Positions 30,352 to 38,057 of a DNA stretch of 64,000 nt are shown piece by piece. Numbering within the stretch: the stretch's first letter is position 1; the number at the start of each line of letters is the position of its first letter. The translations under genes were made by a program, and so were the position numbers. The DNA lies in NCBI GenBank assembly GCA_940746715.1, contig CALNWN010000001.1:682001-746000 (forward strand). Reading direction: 5' to 3'. Source of the stretch: an uncultured Paraburkholderia sp. GTDB lineage: Bacteria; Pseudomonadota; Gammaproteobacteria; Burkholderiales; Burkholderiaceae. The notes under the pieces are model-generated. The model worked only from the letters and a program-made list of their open reading frames with translations, was not told where the DNA came from and searched no databases.

Positions 30352-30678
30352 ATGAAGAGCGCATTGGCGTCCGTCGCAACGGCCGCGGCGATCGGTGTCG
30401 GCCTGCTGACACTCGGCAGCCTCGCGGGCTGCTCCACGACCACCACCATGACCTACCTGCCGAGCGGCGACACGGGCTTCGCAATCAACTGCAGCGGCAG
30501 CGATGCAAGCACGAGCTGGGCGGAATGCTACAAACGCGCGGGCGAGGTGTGCGGCAACTATGGCTACGACGTCGTATCGAAGGATGTGGATAACGGCGCC
30601 ACTTCCGGCGGCACCGTCGGCGGTATTTTCGGTGCGAACGTGAAAAACCGCTCGATGGTGGTTCGCTGCAAGCAATGA
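30352..30678 (+). CDS. Small lipoprotein of unknown function
   Basis: A 108-residue protein with signal peptide ASVATAAAIGVGLLTLGSL and lipobox LAGC, followed by a short Thr-rich stretch. The mature part has three further Cys (INCSGSDAS, ECYKRAGEVCGNYGYDV) and a last one in VVRCKQ, suggesting two disulphides. A Gly-rich insert (SGGTVGGIFGAN) precedes the end. ATG 30352 has AAGGA nine bases upstream; an in-frame ATG 24 bases earlier is possible. It is intact, unlike its neighbours, and probably sits in the outer membrane facing the periplasm. Confidence 0.78.
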   Translation: MKSALASVATAAAIGVGLLTLGSLAGCSTTTTMTYLPSGDTGFAINCSGSDASTSWAECYKRAGEVCGNYGYDVVSKDVDNGATSGGTVGGIFGANVKNRSMVVRCKQ

Positions 30679-31596
30679 CGTGCGTGGGCTGTGCTGCCGG
30701 ACCGCGGCGAGTCCGGGGTGGCCGCGCCGCCAGCGCCCGGAACGCGGTTCGATGCGCGCGGCGAAGGCGGGCAGCGCCGCAAACGCAATGGGCCACAGCG
30801 CCACGAAAACGATGACCCCGTTCATAATCGGCGAAAGAAAATGTAAGCTTCATGATCCGCCTCGCCTGTGTACTCGCAACGACTGCGGTAAAAAATCGGG
30901 CAAAAAAAGTTCGGCGTATATTGGCAAAGGACCGGTTCACCATGCGCCAGAACCAAATTTAACAACGCGGTTTTACAAGCGCAATATATTAATTTCCTGA
31001 ACAATGTGACGCGACGCACGGATTTCGCGCTCTGTGAACCAGAAATCGGTCAAATAAACGGCAATGGCGGCCCGCCATTCTGGTCATTGCAGATTGATTA
31101 ACATCCCGATTAACGCTGCTTAACAAGCTGGAGAGCCGCATGCAGCAAGGCCGATGCCACCGACCGGCGATTAGGCTGATGAAATCGGGCGCTGACCCGC
31201 GGCACTTGCAACCACCGTGATTCGACCGCTCAATGCCCTCTTGAGTGCTTAGTGCGCCAGCGCACCTTTTCGATCAAATAGCCGCATTCGCCGAAACTCT
31301 CCTTCTAAATGCCGCAACGGCACATTCGCAAATGGCGAATTACGATTTTTTAAATCCACCGACGAATTATCGAGCTTAAAATCATCCGCTCTCTGCGCCA
31401 ATAATCTGATGTTATTCATTCGCGTAGCCACGCGCAAACCGGCCGAAAGTGATAACCGGCTGCTCGGCAACCGTTTTACATGACGTGCAATCGCCAATTC
31501 CGGGCCATTGAACCGGGCGGCATGAAGGTTCAGAATCGGACGCAGGCCACCGTCGCCGATGGTTTATAGTAACGACCCCGCCAAAATCCGCTTACG
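30679..31596. other. Long AT-richer gap without a clear gene
   Basis: Over 900 bases have visibly lower GC than the rest of the window. They include A-runs near 30830-30910 and an AT-rich patch near 30955-31000. No recognisable gene is found. One minus-strand frame (31249-31497) has protein-like composition and is listed separately. This may be regulatory sequence, an eroded gene or old horizontally acquired DNA. Confidence 0.4.
31249..31497 (-). CDS. Doubtful 82-residue hypothetical protein
   Basis: An open frame in the AT-richer gap. It includes LRVATRMNNIRLLAQRADDF and KNRNSPFANVPLRHLEGEF, a composition less extreme than random antisense frames in this genome. The start at 31497 lacks a clear ribosome site and I recognise no family. 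It could be a fragment of an older gene. Confidence 0.22.
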   Translation of the reverse strand: MAIARHVKRLPSSRLSLSAGLRVATRMNNIRLLAQRADDFKLDNSSVDLKNRNSPFANVPLRHLEGEFRRMRLFDRKGALAH

Positions 31597-31905
31597 ATGA
31601 CTTCCCACGACGCCACCCACAGCCCCCTGTACGCCAAGCTCCTCGCCGAAACCGCCAAAATCGGCTGGCCGGAACTGGAGCGCTTTTTTGCGCGCGGCAT
31701 GCTGCTGCGCGTCGCGAGCGACCTCGATCTCGTGAGCGTGGCGGAAGCCATCACCAACGACGACACCGGGCAGGTCACCCAATGGCTGTCGGCCGGGCTG
31801 GTGGAGCGCGTGCAAGCCGAAACCGCCGCCGACTTCGCCGCGCGCGACCCGGACCTGTGGGCGGTGGTCGTCTCCCCGTGGGTGTGCGTGCAGGAACGCC
31901 ATTGA
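31597..31905 (+). CDS. DUF2288 domain protein
   Basis: A 102-residue cytoplasmic protein of the DUF2288 family, function unknown. Typical features are the N-terminal YAKLLAETAKIGWPELERFFA, then SDLDLVSVAEAITNDDTGQV and the Trp-containing end DPDLWAVVVSPWVCVQERH. It is intact. Its stop overlaps the first codon of the MATE-exporter remnant (TTG at 31902), so the two were co-translated. Confidence 0.85.
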   Translation: MTSHDATHSPLYAKLLAETAKIGWPELERFFARGMLLRVASDLDLVSVAEAITNDDTGQVTQWLSAGLVERVQAETAADFAARDPDLWAVVVSPWVCVQERH

Positions 31906-33208
31906 GCGAAGCGGCGCCCGCGCTGCCTGTCAGCTGGCACCGCCGCGTGCTGGCACTCGCGTTTCCGATCGTATCTGACGCAGCCGATTCTCGGCGCCGT
32001 CGATACCGCCGTCGCCGGCCATCTGAAGGGCGCATCGTATCTGGGCGGCGTGGCGCTCGGCGGCCTGTTCTTCAACTTCGTGTTCTGGAGCTTCGGCTTT
32101 CTGCGCATGGGCACGACGGGCCTCGTTGCGCAGTCGCACCGGCGCGGGCGATCACGTTGGATCGCGCGATAACGTGATCCGCGCGCTGTTGCTCGCGGCG
32201 GTAATCGGCGCCGTGGTGCTCGCGCTGCAAGTGCCGTTGATCGACTACGCGTTGCGCGCGCTCGGCGGCAGCGACGCCGTGCAGCGCAACGCCCGCCTTT
32301 ACTGCCACGCGCGCATCTGGGCGGCGCCGCTCGCGCTCTGCAACTACGTCGTGCTCGGCTGGCTGTTGGGCACGCAGCGCGTGAGGCTCGCGTTGCTGTC
32401 GCAAGTGTTCATTAACGGCGTGAACATCACCGCCGTGTTCCTCTATGTGTATAGCTTCGATTGAGGCGTCGCGGGAATCGGCGCGGCGACCGCGACGGCG
32501 GACGCGCTGGGCTTCGTACTCGGAGTCGCGCTGCTGTGGCGCGCCAGGCCGCGCGGACTGCCGCCGCTGACGCGCCCTGCACTCTTCGATGCCGCGGCGC
32601 TGCGGCGGCTCGTCGCCTTGAATCGCGACATCTTCGTGCGCACGCTGTGTTTGCTGCTCTCGTTCGGCTAGTTTGCACACCTGGGCGCGCGGCAAGGCGA
32701 CGCGACGCTCGCCGCGAATGCGCTGCTGCTGAACTTTCAGACCTTCATGGCTTATGGGCTCGACGGCTTCGCGCACGCCGCGGAGGCGCTGGTCGGCGCG
32801 GCAATCGGCGCGGTCGGCTTCGCGCTCGTGTACGCGGGCGCCGGCGCGTGGATCGTCGAACGTCTGACAGATCAGCCAAGCGTGCGAGTGGCCGCCGAAC
32901 TCTATCTGCCGTGGGCGGCGCTGTCGCCGGTGGTATCCGTCGCGGGTTATGTACTCGACGGCGTGTTCATCGGCGCGACGCGCACACGGGAACTGATGAC
33001 GTCGATGATCGTGTCGTTCGCGATCTTCGTGGGCGCATCGTGGCCGCTCCTCGCTCTCTACGGCAACCACGGACTGTGGGCTGCCATGCTGCTCTTCATG
33101 GCAGCGTGCGGCGCGACGCTGGCGCGCCATCTGCCCGAGCTAGTGCGCGCGCTGGGCGGCCGCGGCGCTCAGCGTGCGACGGGCGCGGGCACCATCGCGG
33201 GCGGGTGA
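31902..33208 (+). pseudogene. MATE-family (DinF-like) efflux transporter, multiply disrupted
   Basis: A 12-helix cation-coupled exporter of the DinF subgroup. Recognisable parts in order are SWHRRVLALAFPIV, then LGAVDTAVAGHLKGASYLGG, FGFLRMGTTGLVAQSH, then WAAPLALCNYVVLGWLLGTQ, LLNFQTFMAYGLDGFAHAAE and VAGYVLDGVFIGATRTREL. Lesions: a small deletion near 31973 (about 8 bases by comparison with the family pattern), one inserted base near 32140, TGA at 32462-32464 and TAG at 32669-32671 where Trp is expected, and probably an in-frame deletion near 32810. The TTG start overlaps the DUF2288 stop. At least four independent hits. Confidence 0.9.
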
Positions 33209-33336
33209 GTGTCGGTCGGCACGCCGTGGTAATCGGCGGGATCCTGCGGCGGCCCGGCGCGGTGCCCGGACGGGCCATTCGCACAACCGGCGACACTCGC
33301 GGCGAGCAGCAATGCAATCATCGAAACACGGAACAT
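33169..33336 (-). CDS. 55-residue lipoprotein
   Basis: ATG 33336 opens MFRVSMIALLLAASVAGCAN: a short basic start, a hydrophobic stretch and a clean lipobox (VAGC). The mature part is only about 37 residues, Pro-rich and soluble, with PPQDPADYHGVPTDTHPPAM. It overlaps the 3' end of the MATE remnant by 40 bases on the opposite strand. Small Pro-rich lipoproteins of this type are common in Burkholderia; the role is unknown. The ribosome site is weak (AGAGAG at a long spacing). Confidence 0.62.
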   Translation of the reverse strand: MFRVSMIALLLAASVAGCANGPSGHRAGPPQDPADYHGVPTDTHPPAMVPAPVAR

Positions 33337-33490
33337 GGACGCTAATCTCTCTAACGAAAAGGGAACATACGACGGGAGCGCGGAAGTCTACCCGCAACGG
33401 GCATTCCATGACGCCGCGCGCGGCCACCACTGCCATTTCGCGATGTGTGACCTACTATGAAGTCACAACCGAACGTCAAAGGAGACTGCC

Positions 33491-33667
33491 ATGGACGCTG
33501 AATCGATTGCAGGTCTGGTCGGGCTCGCAGTAGGTCTCGCGGTGCTGCTCGCACTGTCCATTTTCGAATCGCGGACTTATCGGCGCGAACACGGCGAAGG
33601 CATGCTGCATCACTGGGTGACGCATCAGCACATGCACATGCCGCACTGGATGCGTCGGCGGCATTAA
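33491..33667 (+). CDS. 58-residue membrane protein with His/Met-rich tail
   Basis: ATG 33491 follows AAAGGAGA at six bases, a strong site. One transmembrane helix (ESIAGLVGLAVGLAVLLALS) is followed by a charged stretch (ESRTYRREHGEG) and a tail very rich in His, Met and Trp (LHHWVTHQHMHMPHWMRRRH). Such a tail could bind copper, zinc or another metal at the membrane surface, which is inference. No neighbouring metal-transport gene supports a specific job. Confidence 0.7.
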   Translation: MDAESIAGLVGLAVGLAVLLALSIFESRTYRREHGEGMLHHWVTHQHMHMPHWMRRRH

Positions 33668-33897
33668 AACGCGCGGTTGCGTGATTCGTCTGCAGGTCGT
33701 CCCGCGCCCGCGGGTGGGATGTCGTGTGCTCGCGCTTTTGTCTGGCCTGACGAGGGCGCCCGGTCCCGGGCACGTGTGTTGCTGATTCGGTGGCTGCAAG
33801 AAGCGCGTGCGTTGTGCGTCGCTTGCGGCGGCACACAGTGTGCGTCGGATCAACTATGCGGCCCACTATCCGTCGGGGCCGGACAGGGAGAACTCAA

Positions 33898-34056
33898 ATG
33901 ACGATCGGAACCATCCTGCTCATCGTGCTTATCCTGCTGCTGATCGGTGCGCTGCCGACCTGGCCGTATAGCAGCGGTTGGGGCTACCGCCCGACCGGCG
34001 TGCTCGGCGTCGTGCTGATCATCGTCATCGTGCTGCTGGTTCTGGGACGCATATGA
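33898..34056 (+). CDS. DUF3309 family small membrane protein
   Basis: A 52-residue protein with the family's pattern: MTIGTILLIVLILLLIGALP, then TWPYSSGWGYRPTGVLG and a second hydrophobic segment ending LGRI. The family is widespread in proteobacteria and of unknown function. ATG 33898 has GGGAGA eight bases upstream. Intact. Confidence 0.85.
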   Translation: MTIGTILLIVLILLLIGALPTWPYSSGWGYRPTGVLGVVLIIVIVLLVLGRI

Positions 34057-34088
34057 CGCGGCGCGCCTCGCTCCGACGCAATTCGCGA

Positions 34089-34118
34089 TTGACTCTGGCA
34101 CCTGTTGCCCCGTAGAAT
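34089..34118 (+). promoter_or_regulatory. Promoter of tRNA-Pro
   Basis: TTGACT (34089-34094) and TAGAAT (34113-34118) are 18 bases apart, about 12 bases before the mature tRNA start. A good sigma-70 promoter. Confidence 0.8.
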
Positions 34119-34129
34119 CTCGGACTCGT

Positions 34130-34206
34130 CGGAGCGTAGCGCAGCCTGGTAGCGCATCTGATTTGGGATCAGAGGGTCGAAGGTTCGAATCCTTTCGCTC
34201 CGACCA
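34130..34206 (+). tRNA. tRNA-Pro (anticodon UGG)
   Basis: A 77-base cloverleaf with encoded CCA. The acceptor stem CGGAGCG/CGCTCCG includes the C1-G72 pair typical of tRNA-Pro, the anticodon loop TTTGGGA on a CTGA stem gives TGG, and the T loop is GTTCGAATC. It reads CCA and by wobble other Pro codons. A terminator follows directly. Confidence 0.96.
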
Positions 34207-34245
34207 CGAAACAAGAAAGAAGCAAGCAATACATAGGCAGCATCA

Positions 34246-34281
34246 CAAAACCCGCGTAGGCTTCGGCTTCGCGGGTTTTTG
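34246..34281 (+). terminator. Intrinsic terminator of tRNA-Pro
   Basis: AAAACCCGCG pairs with CGCGGGTTTT around a loop containing GGCTTCGGCTT, followed by a T-rich tail. Confidence 0.85.
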
Positions 34282-34533
34282 CGTTTTTGGGCTGTGGCTT
34301 GGCACGTCGGAACATTGGAGCGCGCCTCCCGCGTCCGGGACCGCGATCTGCTGAAGCATCCACACGTGGCATGCTTGAGGGCGTGAGAAACAAGCGGCGA
34401 ACATGCGACGAACAAGCAACCAGCCAGCCGACTCGCCCGACTTGCAGCGCGCTCGGCGCGCATGCCACAGTGGACAACATCGCAGCACACCGCAGCGCAC
34501 TGCAATTCGCACACGCAGACTCAAGGAGCCCGC

Positions 34534-34995
34534 ATGAATCTGATTCTCTGGCGTCACGCCGAAGCCGAAGACTATGCTGCCACGGATCTCACCCGCGCGC
34601 TCACCACGCGCGGCCGCAAGCAGGCGCAGAATGTGGCGAAATGGCTGCGCACGCGGCTGCCCGACGACGCCGTGGTCCTCGCGAGCCCCGCCGTGCGCAC
34701 CATCCAGACCGCGGAGACGCTCAGCGACCATTACCGCGTCGTGCGCGAGCTCGCACCGAATGCAAGCGCGCTTGACGTGCTCAATGCGGCCGGCTGGCCG
34801 AAAGGCATCGCCGAAACGGTGGTGATCGTCGGTCATCAGCCGACGCTCGGCCATGTGGCCGCGAAGCTGCTCGCCGGCAGCGACGCAAGCTGGCCGGTCA
34901 AGAAAGCGGGCCTCTGGTGGATCGAGAGCCGCGAGCGTCACGGCGACGATCAGGCAGTGCTGCTCGTCGCGGCGATGACGCCGGACCTCGTCTGA
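34534..34995 (+). CDS. sixA: Phosphohistidine phosphatase SixA
   Basis: A 153-residue histidine-phosphatase-superfamily protein that removes phosphate from His on phosphotransfer proteins (ArcB HPt or nitrogen-PTS proteins in E. coli). The catalytic motif is at the very N-terminus, LILWRHAEAED (phospho-accepting His), with the second Arg in ASPAVRTIQTAE and the second catalytic His in VVIVGHQPTLGH. ATG 34534 has AAGGAG seven bases upstream. Intact and close to the ppx-ppk-pho block, so its retention may be tied to phosphate signalling. Confidence 0.9.
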   Translation: MNLILWRHAEAEDYAATDLTRALTTRGRKQAQNVAKWLRTRLPDDAVVLASPAVRTIQTAETLSDHYRVVRELAPNASALDVLNAAGWPKGIAETVVIVGHQPTLGHVAAKLLAGSDASWPVKKAGLWWIESRERHGDDQAVLLVAAMTPDLV

Positions 34996-35067
34996 TCGAC
35001 CAGACACGCCGCGCGCGCTCTCCTGTGCCAGGCTGCCGTTGGCTTGCCGCATGACATGACAGGCCGC

Positions 35068-35107
35068 CACGTGGGTTAGCGGCTTCACAGAATTCCTAAC
35101 CCACGTG
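35068..35107. promoter_or_regulatory. Perfect 12-bp inverted repeat between sixA and olsB
   Basis: CACGTGGGTTAG (35068-35079) and CTAACCCACGTG (35096-35107) are separated by 16 bases. There is no T tract, so it is either a weak terminator of sixA or a binding site for a dimeric regulator. CACGTG is itself palindromic. Confidence 0.55.
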
Positions 35108-35211
35108 ACGTAGAAGCCAGCCGGCTAGCAGTTGAGTAAGCGGTTCAATAAGTGGTTTACCGAGCGGCCAACCGAGCGGCTCACTGCCCAGTTCACCGAC
35201 CGGCTTACATC

Positions 35212-35229
35212 CAGTCATCCAATCGTCAC
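35212..35229 (+). promoter_or_regulatory. Candidate PhoB box upstream of olsB
   Basis: CAGTCAT-CCAA-TCGTCAC resembles the PhoB consensus CTGTCAT-4N-CTGTCAY (three mismatches), 80 bases before the olsB start. Ornithine-lipid synthesis is phosphate-starvation induced in other proteobacteria, which makes the site plausible but unproven. Confidence 0.45.
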
Positions 35230-35308
35230 AGCTTTGCCACGCGAGCGTCACCGGGCGTTACTACATTGGCGAAAAAAGACTCATCCTTTTTTCGACCAGG
35301 ACGCCCCA

Positions 35309-36121
35309 ATGCGAGAACTGCCGACGCCTACCCTGCCCCTCGCTTCGATCTTCGAGTCGCGTCGCCTGCCCCGCGCTGAAGAGACGGTTACCGCGCAACA
35401 TCGGCTGCGAGTCACGTGGGCTCGCACCGACGAAGAACTTCGCGAGGCGCAGCGTCTGCGTTACCGTGTGTTCGCCGACGAAATGGGCGCGCGCCTCGCG
35501 GGCCCTGCCAGCCTCGACGTCGATTCGTTCGATCCGTACTGCGATCACCTGCTGGTGCGCGACCTCGATACGCTGAAGGTGGTCGGCACCTACCGCGCGT
35601 TGCCGCCGCATCAGGCGGCGCGCATTGGACGCCTCTACGCGGAAAGCGAGTTCGACATCTCGCGTCTCACGCATCTGCGCGCGAAGATGGTGGAGGTGGG
35701 CCGCTCATGCGTGCATCCCGACTATCGCAGCGGCTCGGTGATCATGTGGCTGTGGGCCGGCCTTGCGGCCTACATGAAGCACAATGGCTACGAGACGATG
35801 CTCGGGTGCGCGAGCGTCGCAATGGTCGACGGCGGCCACTATGCAGCGAACCTCTATTGCTCGCTGCGCGACAGCGCGCTCACGGCGCCGGAATATCGCG
35901 CGTTCGCGCACACGCCCCTGCCCGTGGACGAACTGCAAACCGGCGCTAATGTCGCGCCTCCGCCGCTCGTCAAAGGATATTTACGTCTCGGCGCGAAGAT
36001 TTGCGGCGCGCCCGCGTGGGACCCGGACTTCAATACGGCCGATTTCCTCACCCTGTTCCGTCTTTCGGACATCAATGCGCGCTACGCCCGCCACTTCCTC
36101 GGCGACGCATTGCCGCGCTAG
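35309..36121 (+). CDS. olsB: Ornithine-acyl-ACP N-acyltransferase (OlsB-like GNAT protein)
   Basis: A 270-residue GNAT-fold enzyme of the OlsB/hemolysin-acyltransferase type, which attaches a 3-hydroxy fatty acid to ornithine to make lyso-ornithine lipid at the inner membrane. Signatures are LREAQRLRYRVFADEMGA at the start of the fold, FDPYCDHLLVRDLDTLKVVG, then VEVGRSCVHPDYRSGSVI and CASVAMVDGGHYAANLYC. ATG 35309 (AGGA upstream) gives the usual length; a longer frame from TTG 35132 adds a repetitive Thr/Arg-rich leader unlike the family. No olsA partner is adjacent. A PhoB-like box lies upstream. Confidence 0.75.
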   Translation: MRELPTPTLPLASIFESRRLPRAEETVTAQHRLRVTWARTDEELREAQRLRYRVFADEMGARLAGPASLDVDSFDPYCDHLLVRDLDTLKVVGTYRALPPHQAARIGRLYAESEFDISRLTHLRAKMVEVGRSCVHPDYRSGSVIMWLWAGLAAYMKHNGYETMLGCASVAMVDGGHYAANLYCSLRDSALTAPEYRAFAHTPLPVDELQTGANVAPPPLVKGYLRLGAKICGAPAWDPDFNTADFLTLFRLSDINARYARHFLGDALPR

Positions 36122-36162
36122 GCGCGCACGCGCCGCGACAGGCGCATGAACACAACAAGCAG

Positions 36163-36189
36163 AAAAGCCCGGTAAAAACCGGGCTTTTC
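36163..36189. terminator. Bidirectional terminator between olsB and ppx
   Basis: AAAAGCCCGGT and ACCGGGCTTTT flank an AAA loop, giving T runs in both directions for the two convergent genes. Confidence 0.92.
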
Positions 36190-36240
36190 TTCGTCTGCAG
36201 CCTACTTCGCCAAAGCGCGGGCAAGGCTCGGCATCATGCA

Positions 36241-37752
36241 TCAGTCGTCCGTATAGACTACTCGATACGGAATGCCAACCTTTTCCCACTCCGCCGCTTC
36301 CTGAATCAGGCTGTAGTCGGTGAGCGGATTATTGGCGACCCATTCATTGGGCAAACGCACCTCATAACCGCCGTTCGCCTGCGCGACCGTGATGCCGGGC
36401 AGCCCGACGTCGGCACGCCGGCGGCACAACAATGCCGCGAGCCGCAGACAGAACAGCAACGGCCACTCCACCTCGCGCGTTTGCGACAGCTTGCCGAGCT
36501 TGCCCGCATGACCGAGCACCAGCGAGGCGAGCCGCGCCTGGTCGGTGCGCGAAAAGCCGGGCATGTCCGCGTTGCTCGCGATATACGCCGAATGCTTGTG
36601 ATACGCGCTGTGCGAAATCGACAAGCCGATTTCGTGCAGCGCCGCTGCCCAGCCGAGAAACATGCGATTTTCGACACGGCGTTCTTCATCCGGCTCGGCG
36701 AACTGATCGTAGAAACGCACCGCCAGCTCGCCGATGCGCCCACCCTGCGGGCGGTCCACGCCGTAGCGGCGCATGAAGCCTTCCACGGTCACCGTGCGCA
36801 TGTCTTCGTGTTGCGAACGGCCGAGCAGATCGTAGAGCACGCCAAGGCGCAACGCGCCGTCCGTCGTGTCGACGTAATCGACGCCCAGTTCGTCGAACAC
36901 CGCGATCATGATCGACAGACCGCCGGCCAAGACGGGAATGCGGTCCGCCTTCAGCGCAACGAGCTTCAGCCGATTGACGTTTTCCGCCTTGATCAACGCG
37001 CGCTTCAGGCGCTCGAGCCCGCCGCGCGAAATGCCGTGGGTGACGCCGGGGTCGTTGAAGCCGTTCGCCTCGACGAGTTCGGCCAGCGCGCGCGCCGTGC
37101 CCGACGAACCGATGGCCTGCTCCCAGCCCGTCTTTTTATATTCCGACGAAATGATCTGGATTTCGCGGCCCGCGGCGAGTTCGGCCTGACGCATCGTGTA
37201 TTCGTCGACGTTGCCTGCGGGGAAAAATGCCCGGCTATGGCTCACGCAGCCGATATACAGGCTCTCCATCTTGATCGGCGTGTAGTGCGAGCCGATGATG
37301 AACTCCGTCGAACCGCCGCCGATGTCCGCCACGAGCCGCTTGCCGGGACTCACCGGCACCGAATGCGCGGCGCCCGCGTAGATGAGGCGCGCTTCCTCGC
37401 GGCCCGCAATCACTTCGATCGGAAAGCCGAGCGCCGCTTGCGCTTCACCGAGGAATTCGCCGGCATTCTTTGCGATGCGCAGCGTGTTGGTCGCAACCGC
37501 GCGCACATGATCGGGATGAAAGTCGCGCAAGCGCTCGCCGAAGCGCTTCAGGGCGTCCCAGCCGCGCACCTGCGACGCGCGGTCGAGCATCTTGTCGCGC
37601 GACAGACCCGCGGCGAACCGGACCGGCTCGCGCAACGCATCGACCTGATAGATCTGGCTGCCGGCGTCGGTTTCCTCGACCCGGCCGACGATCAGCCGGA
37701 AGCTGTTCGAACCGAGATCGACGGCTGCAAGGAGTTGTGGGGTATTGACCAT
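36241..37752 (-). CDS. ppx: Exopolyphosphatase
   Basis: A Ppx/GppA-family enzyme releasing orthophosphate from polyphosphate chain ends. The ASKHA fold is clear: LAAVDLGSNSFRLIVGRVEE (phosphate 1 loop), then VADIGGGSTEFIIG and IGSSGTARALAELVE. The C-terminal HD-like helical domain carries LGWAAALHEIGLSISHSAYHKHS. About 503 residues from ATG 37752; other in-frame starts upstream (37767, 37866) would only add residues before the conserved core. Divergent from ppk, so the two opposite activities on polyphosphate are encoded back to back with a 305-base shared control region. Confidence 0.94.
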   Translation of the reverse strand: MVNTPQLLAAVDLGSNSFRLIVGRVEETDAGSQIYQVDALREPVRFAAGLSRDKMLDRASQVRGWDALKRFGERLRDFHPDHVRAVATNTLRIAKNAGEFLGEAQAALGFPIEVIAGREEARLIYAGAAHSVPVSPGKRLVADIGGGSTEFIIGSHYTPIKMESLYIGCVSHSRAFFPAGNVDEYTMRQAELAAGREIQIISSEYKKTGWEQAIGSSGTARALAELVEANGFNDPGVTHGISRGGLERLKRALIKAENVNRLKLVALKADRIPVLAGGLSIMIAVFDELGVDYVDTTDGALRLGVLYDLLGRSQHEDMRTVTVEGFMRRYGVDRPQGGRIGELAVRFYDQFAEPDEERRVENRMFLGWAAALHEIGLSISHSAYHKHSAYIASNADMPGFSRTDQARLASLVLGHAGKLGKLSQTREVEWPLLFCLRLAALLCRRRADVGLPGITVAQANGGYEVRLPNEWVANNPLTDYSLIQEAAEWEKVGIPYRVVYTDD

Positions 37753-38057
37753 CGGGTATGCGGACTCCATGCGCGCGAGCGCGGCAGCGGTGGATGCGAG
37801 CAAGGCGGAACCTCCGCCCGAGGTTCCCGGCGCCTTACGACCGGCCGCGCTGTTCAAAGACGCCATTCTAAGCGTACCGGAGCTCACGATGTCACCTCGC
37901 GGAGATGGGGGTGCCCCATGCTCCCATACGAACTGCGTCATCTTGACGACAGGCGAGCAACACAGCGTAGAATTTATAACATTGAGAATGTCATCATATT
38001 GTGAGAATTTCCGAGCGTCTTTCCGCCCCTATATCCGAAATTCCATTCTCGCTGCCG
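37753..38057. promoter_or_regulatory. Divergent control region of ppx and ppk
   Basis: About 300 bases separate the two start codons. An AT-rich patch around 37970-38000 (AATTTATAACATTGAGAATG) probably holds the ppk promoter. I could not place a convincing PhoB box here. Confidence 0.4.

Noticed and set aside
2679..33208. All indels explained as sequencing or assembly error
   Set aside because: Not excluded for single homopolymer changes (for example 4407-4410, 16038). As a full explanation it fails because of the five nonsense substitutions, the 7-bp duplication, two deletion junctions and the clean alaS, glnS and 34-64 kb genes.
26657..34206. Genomic island or prophage bounded by tRNA-Arg and tRNA-Pro
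   Set aside because: No integrase, no direct repeat of either tRNA 3' end, no phage genes; the interval holds ordinary Burkholderia genes in various states of decay.
35132..35308. N-terminal extension of the olsB protein from a TTG start
   Set aside because: The added 59 residues are repetitive Thr/Arg-rich sequence unlike the family, and the region carries promoter-like elements; ATG 35309 has a ribosome site.
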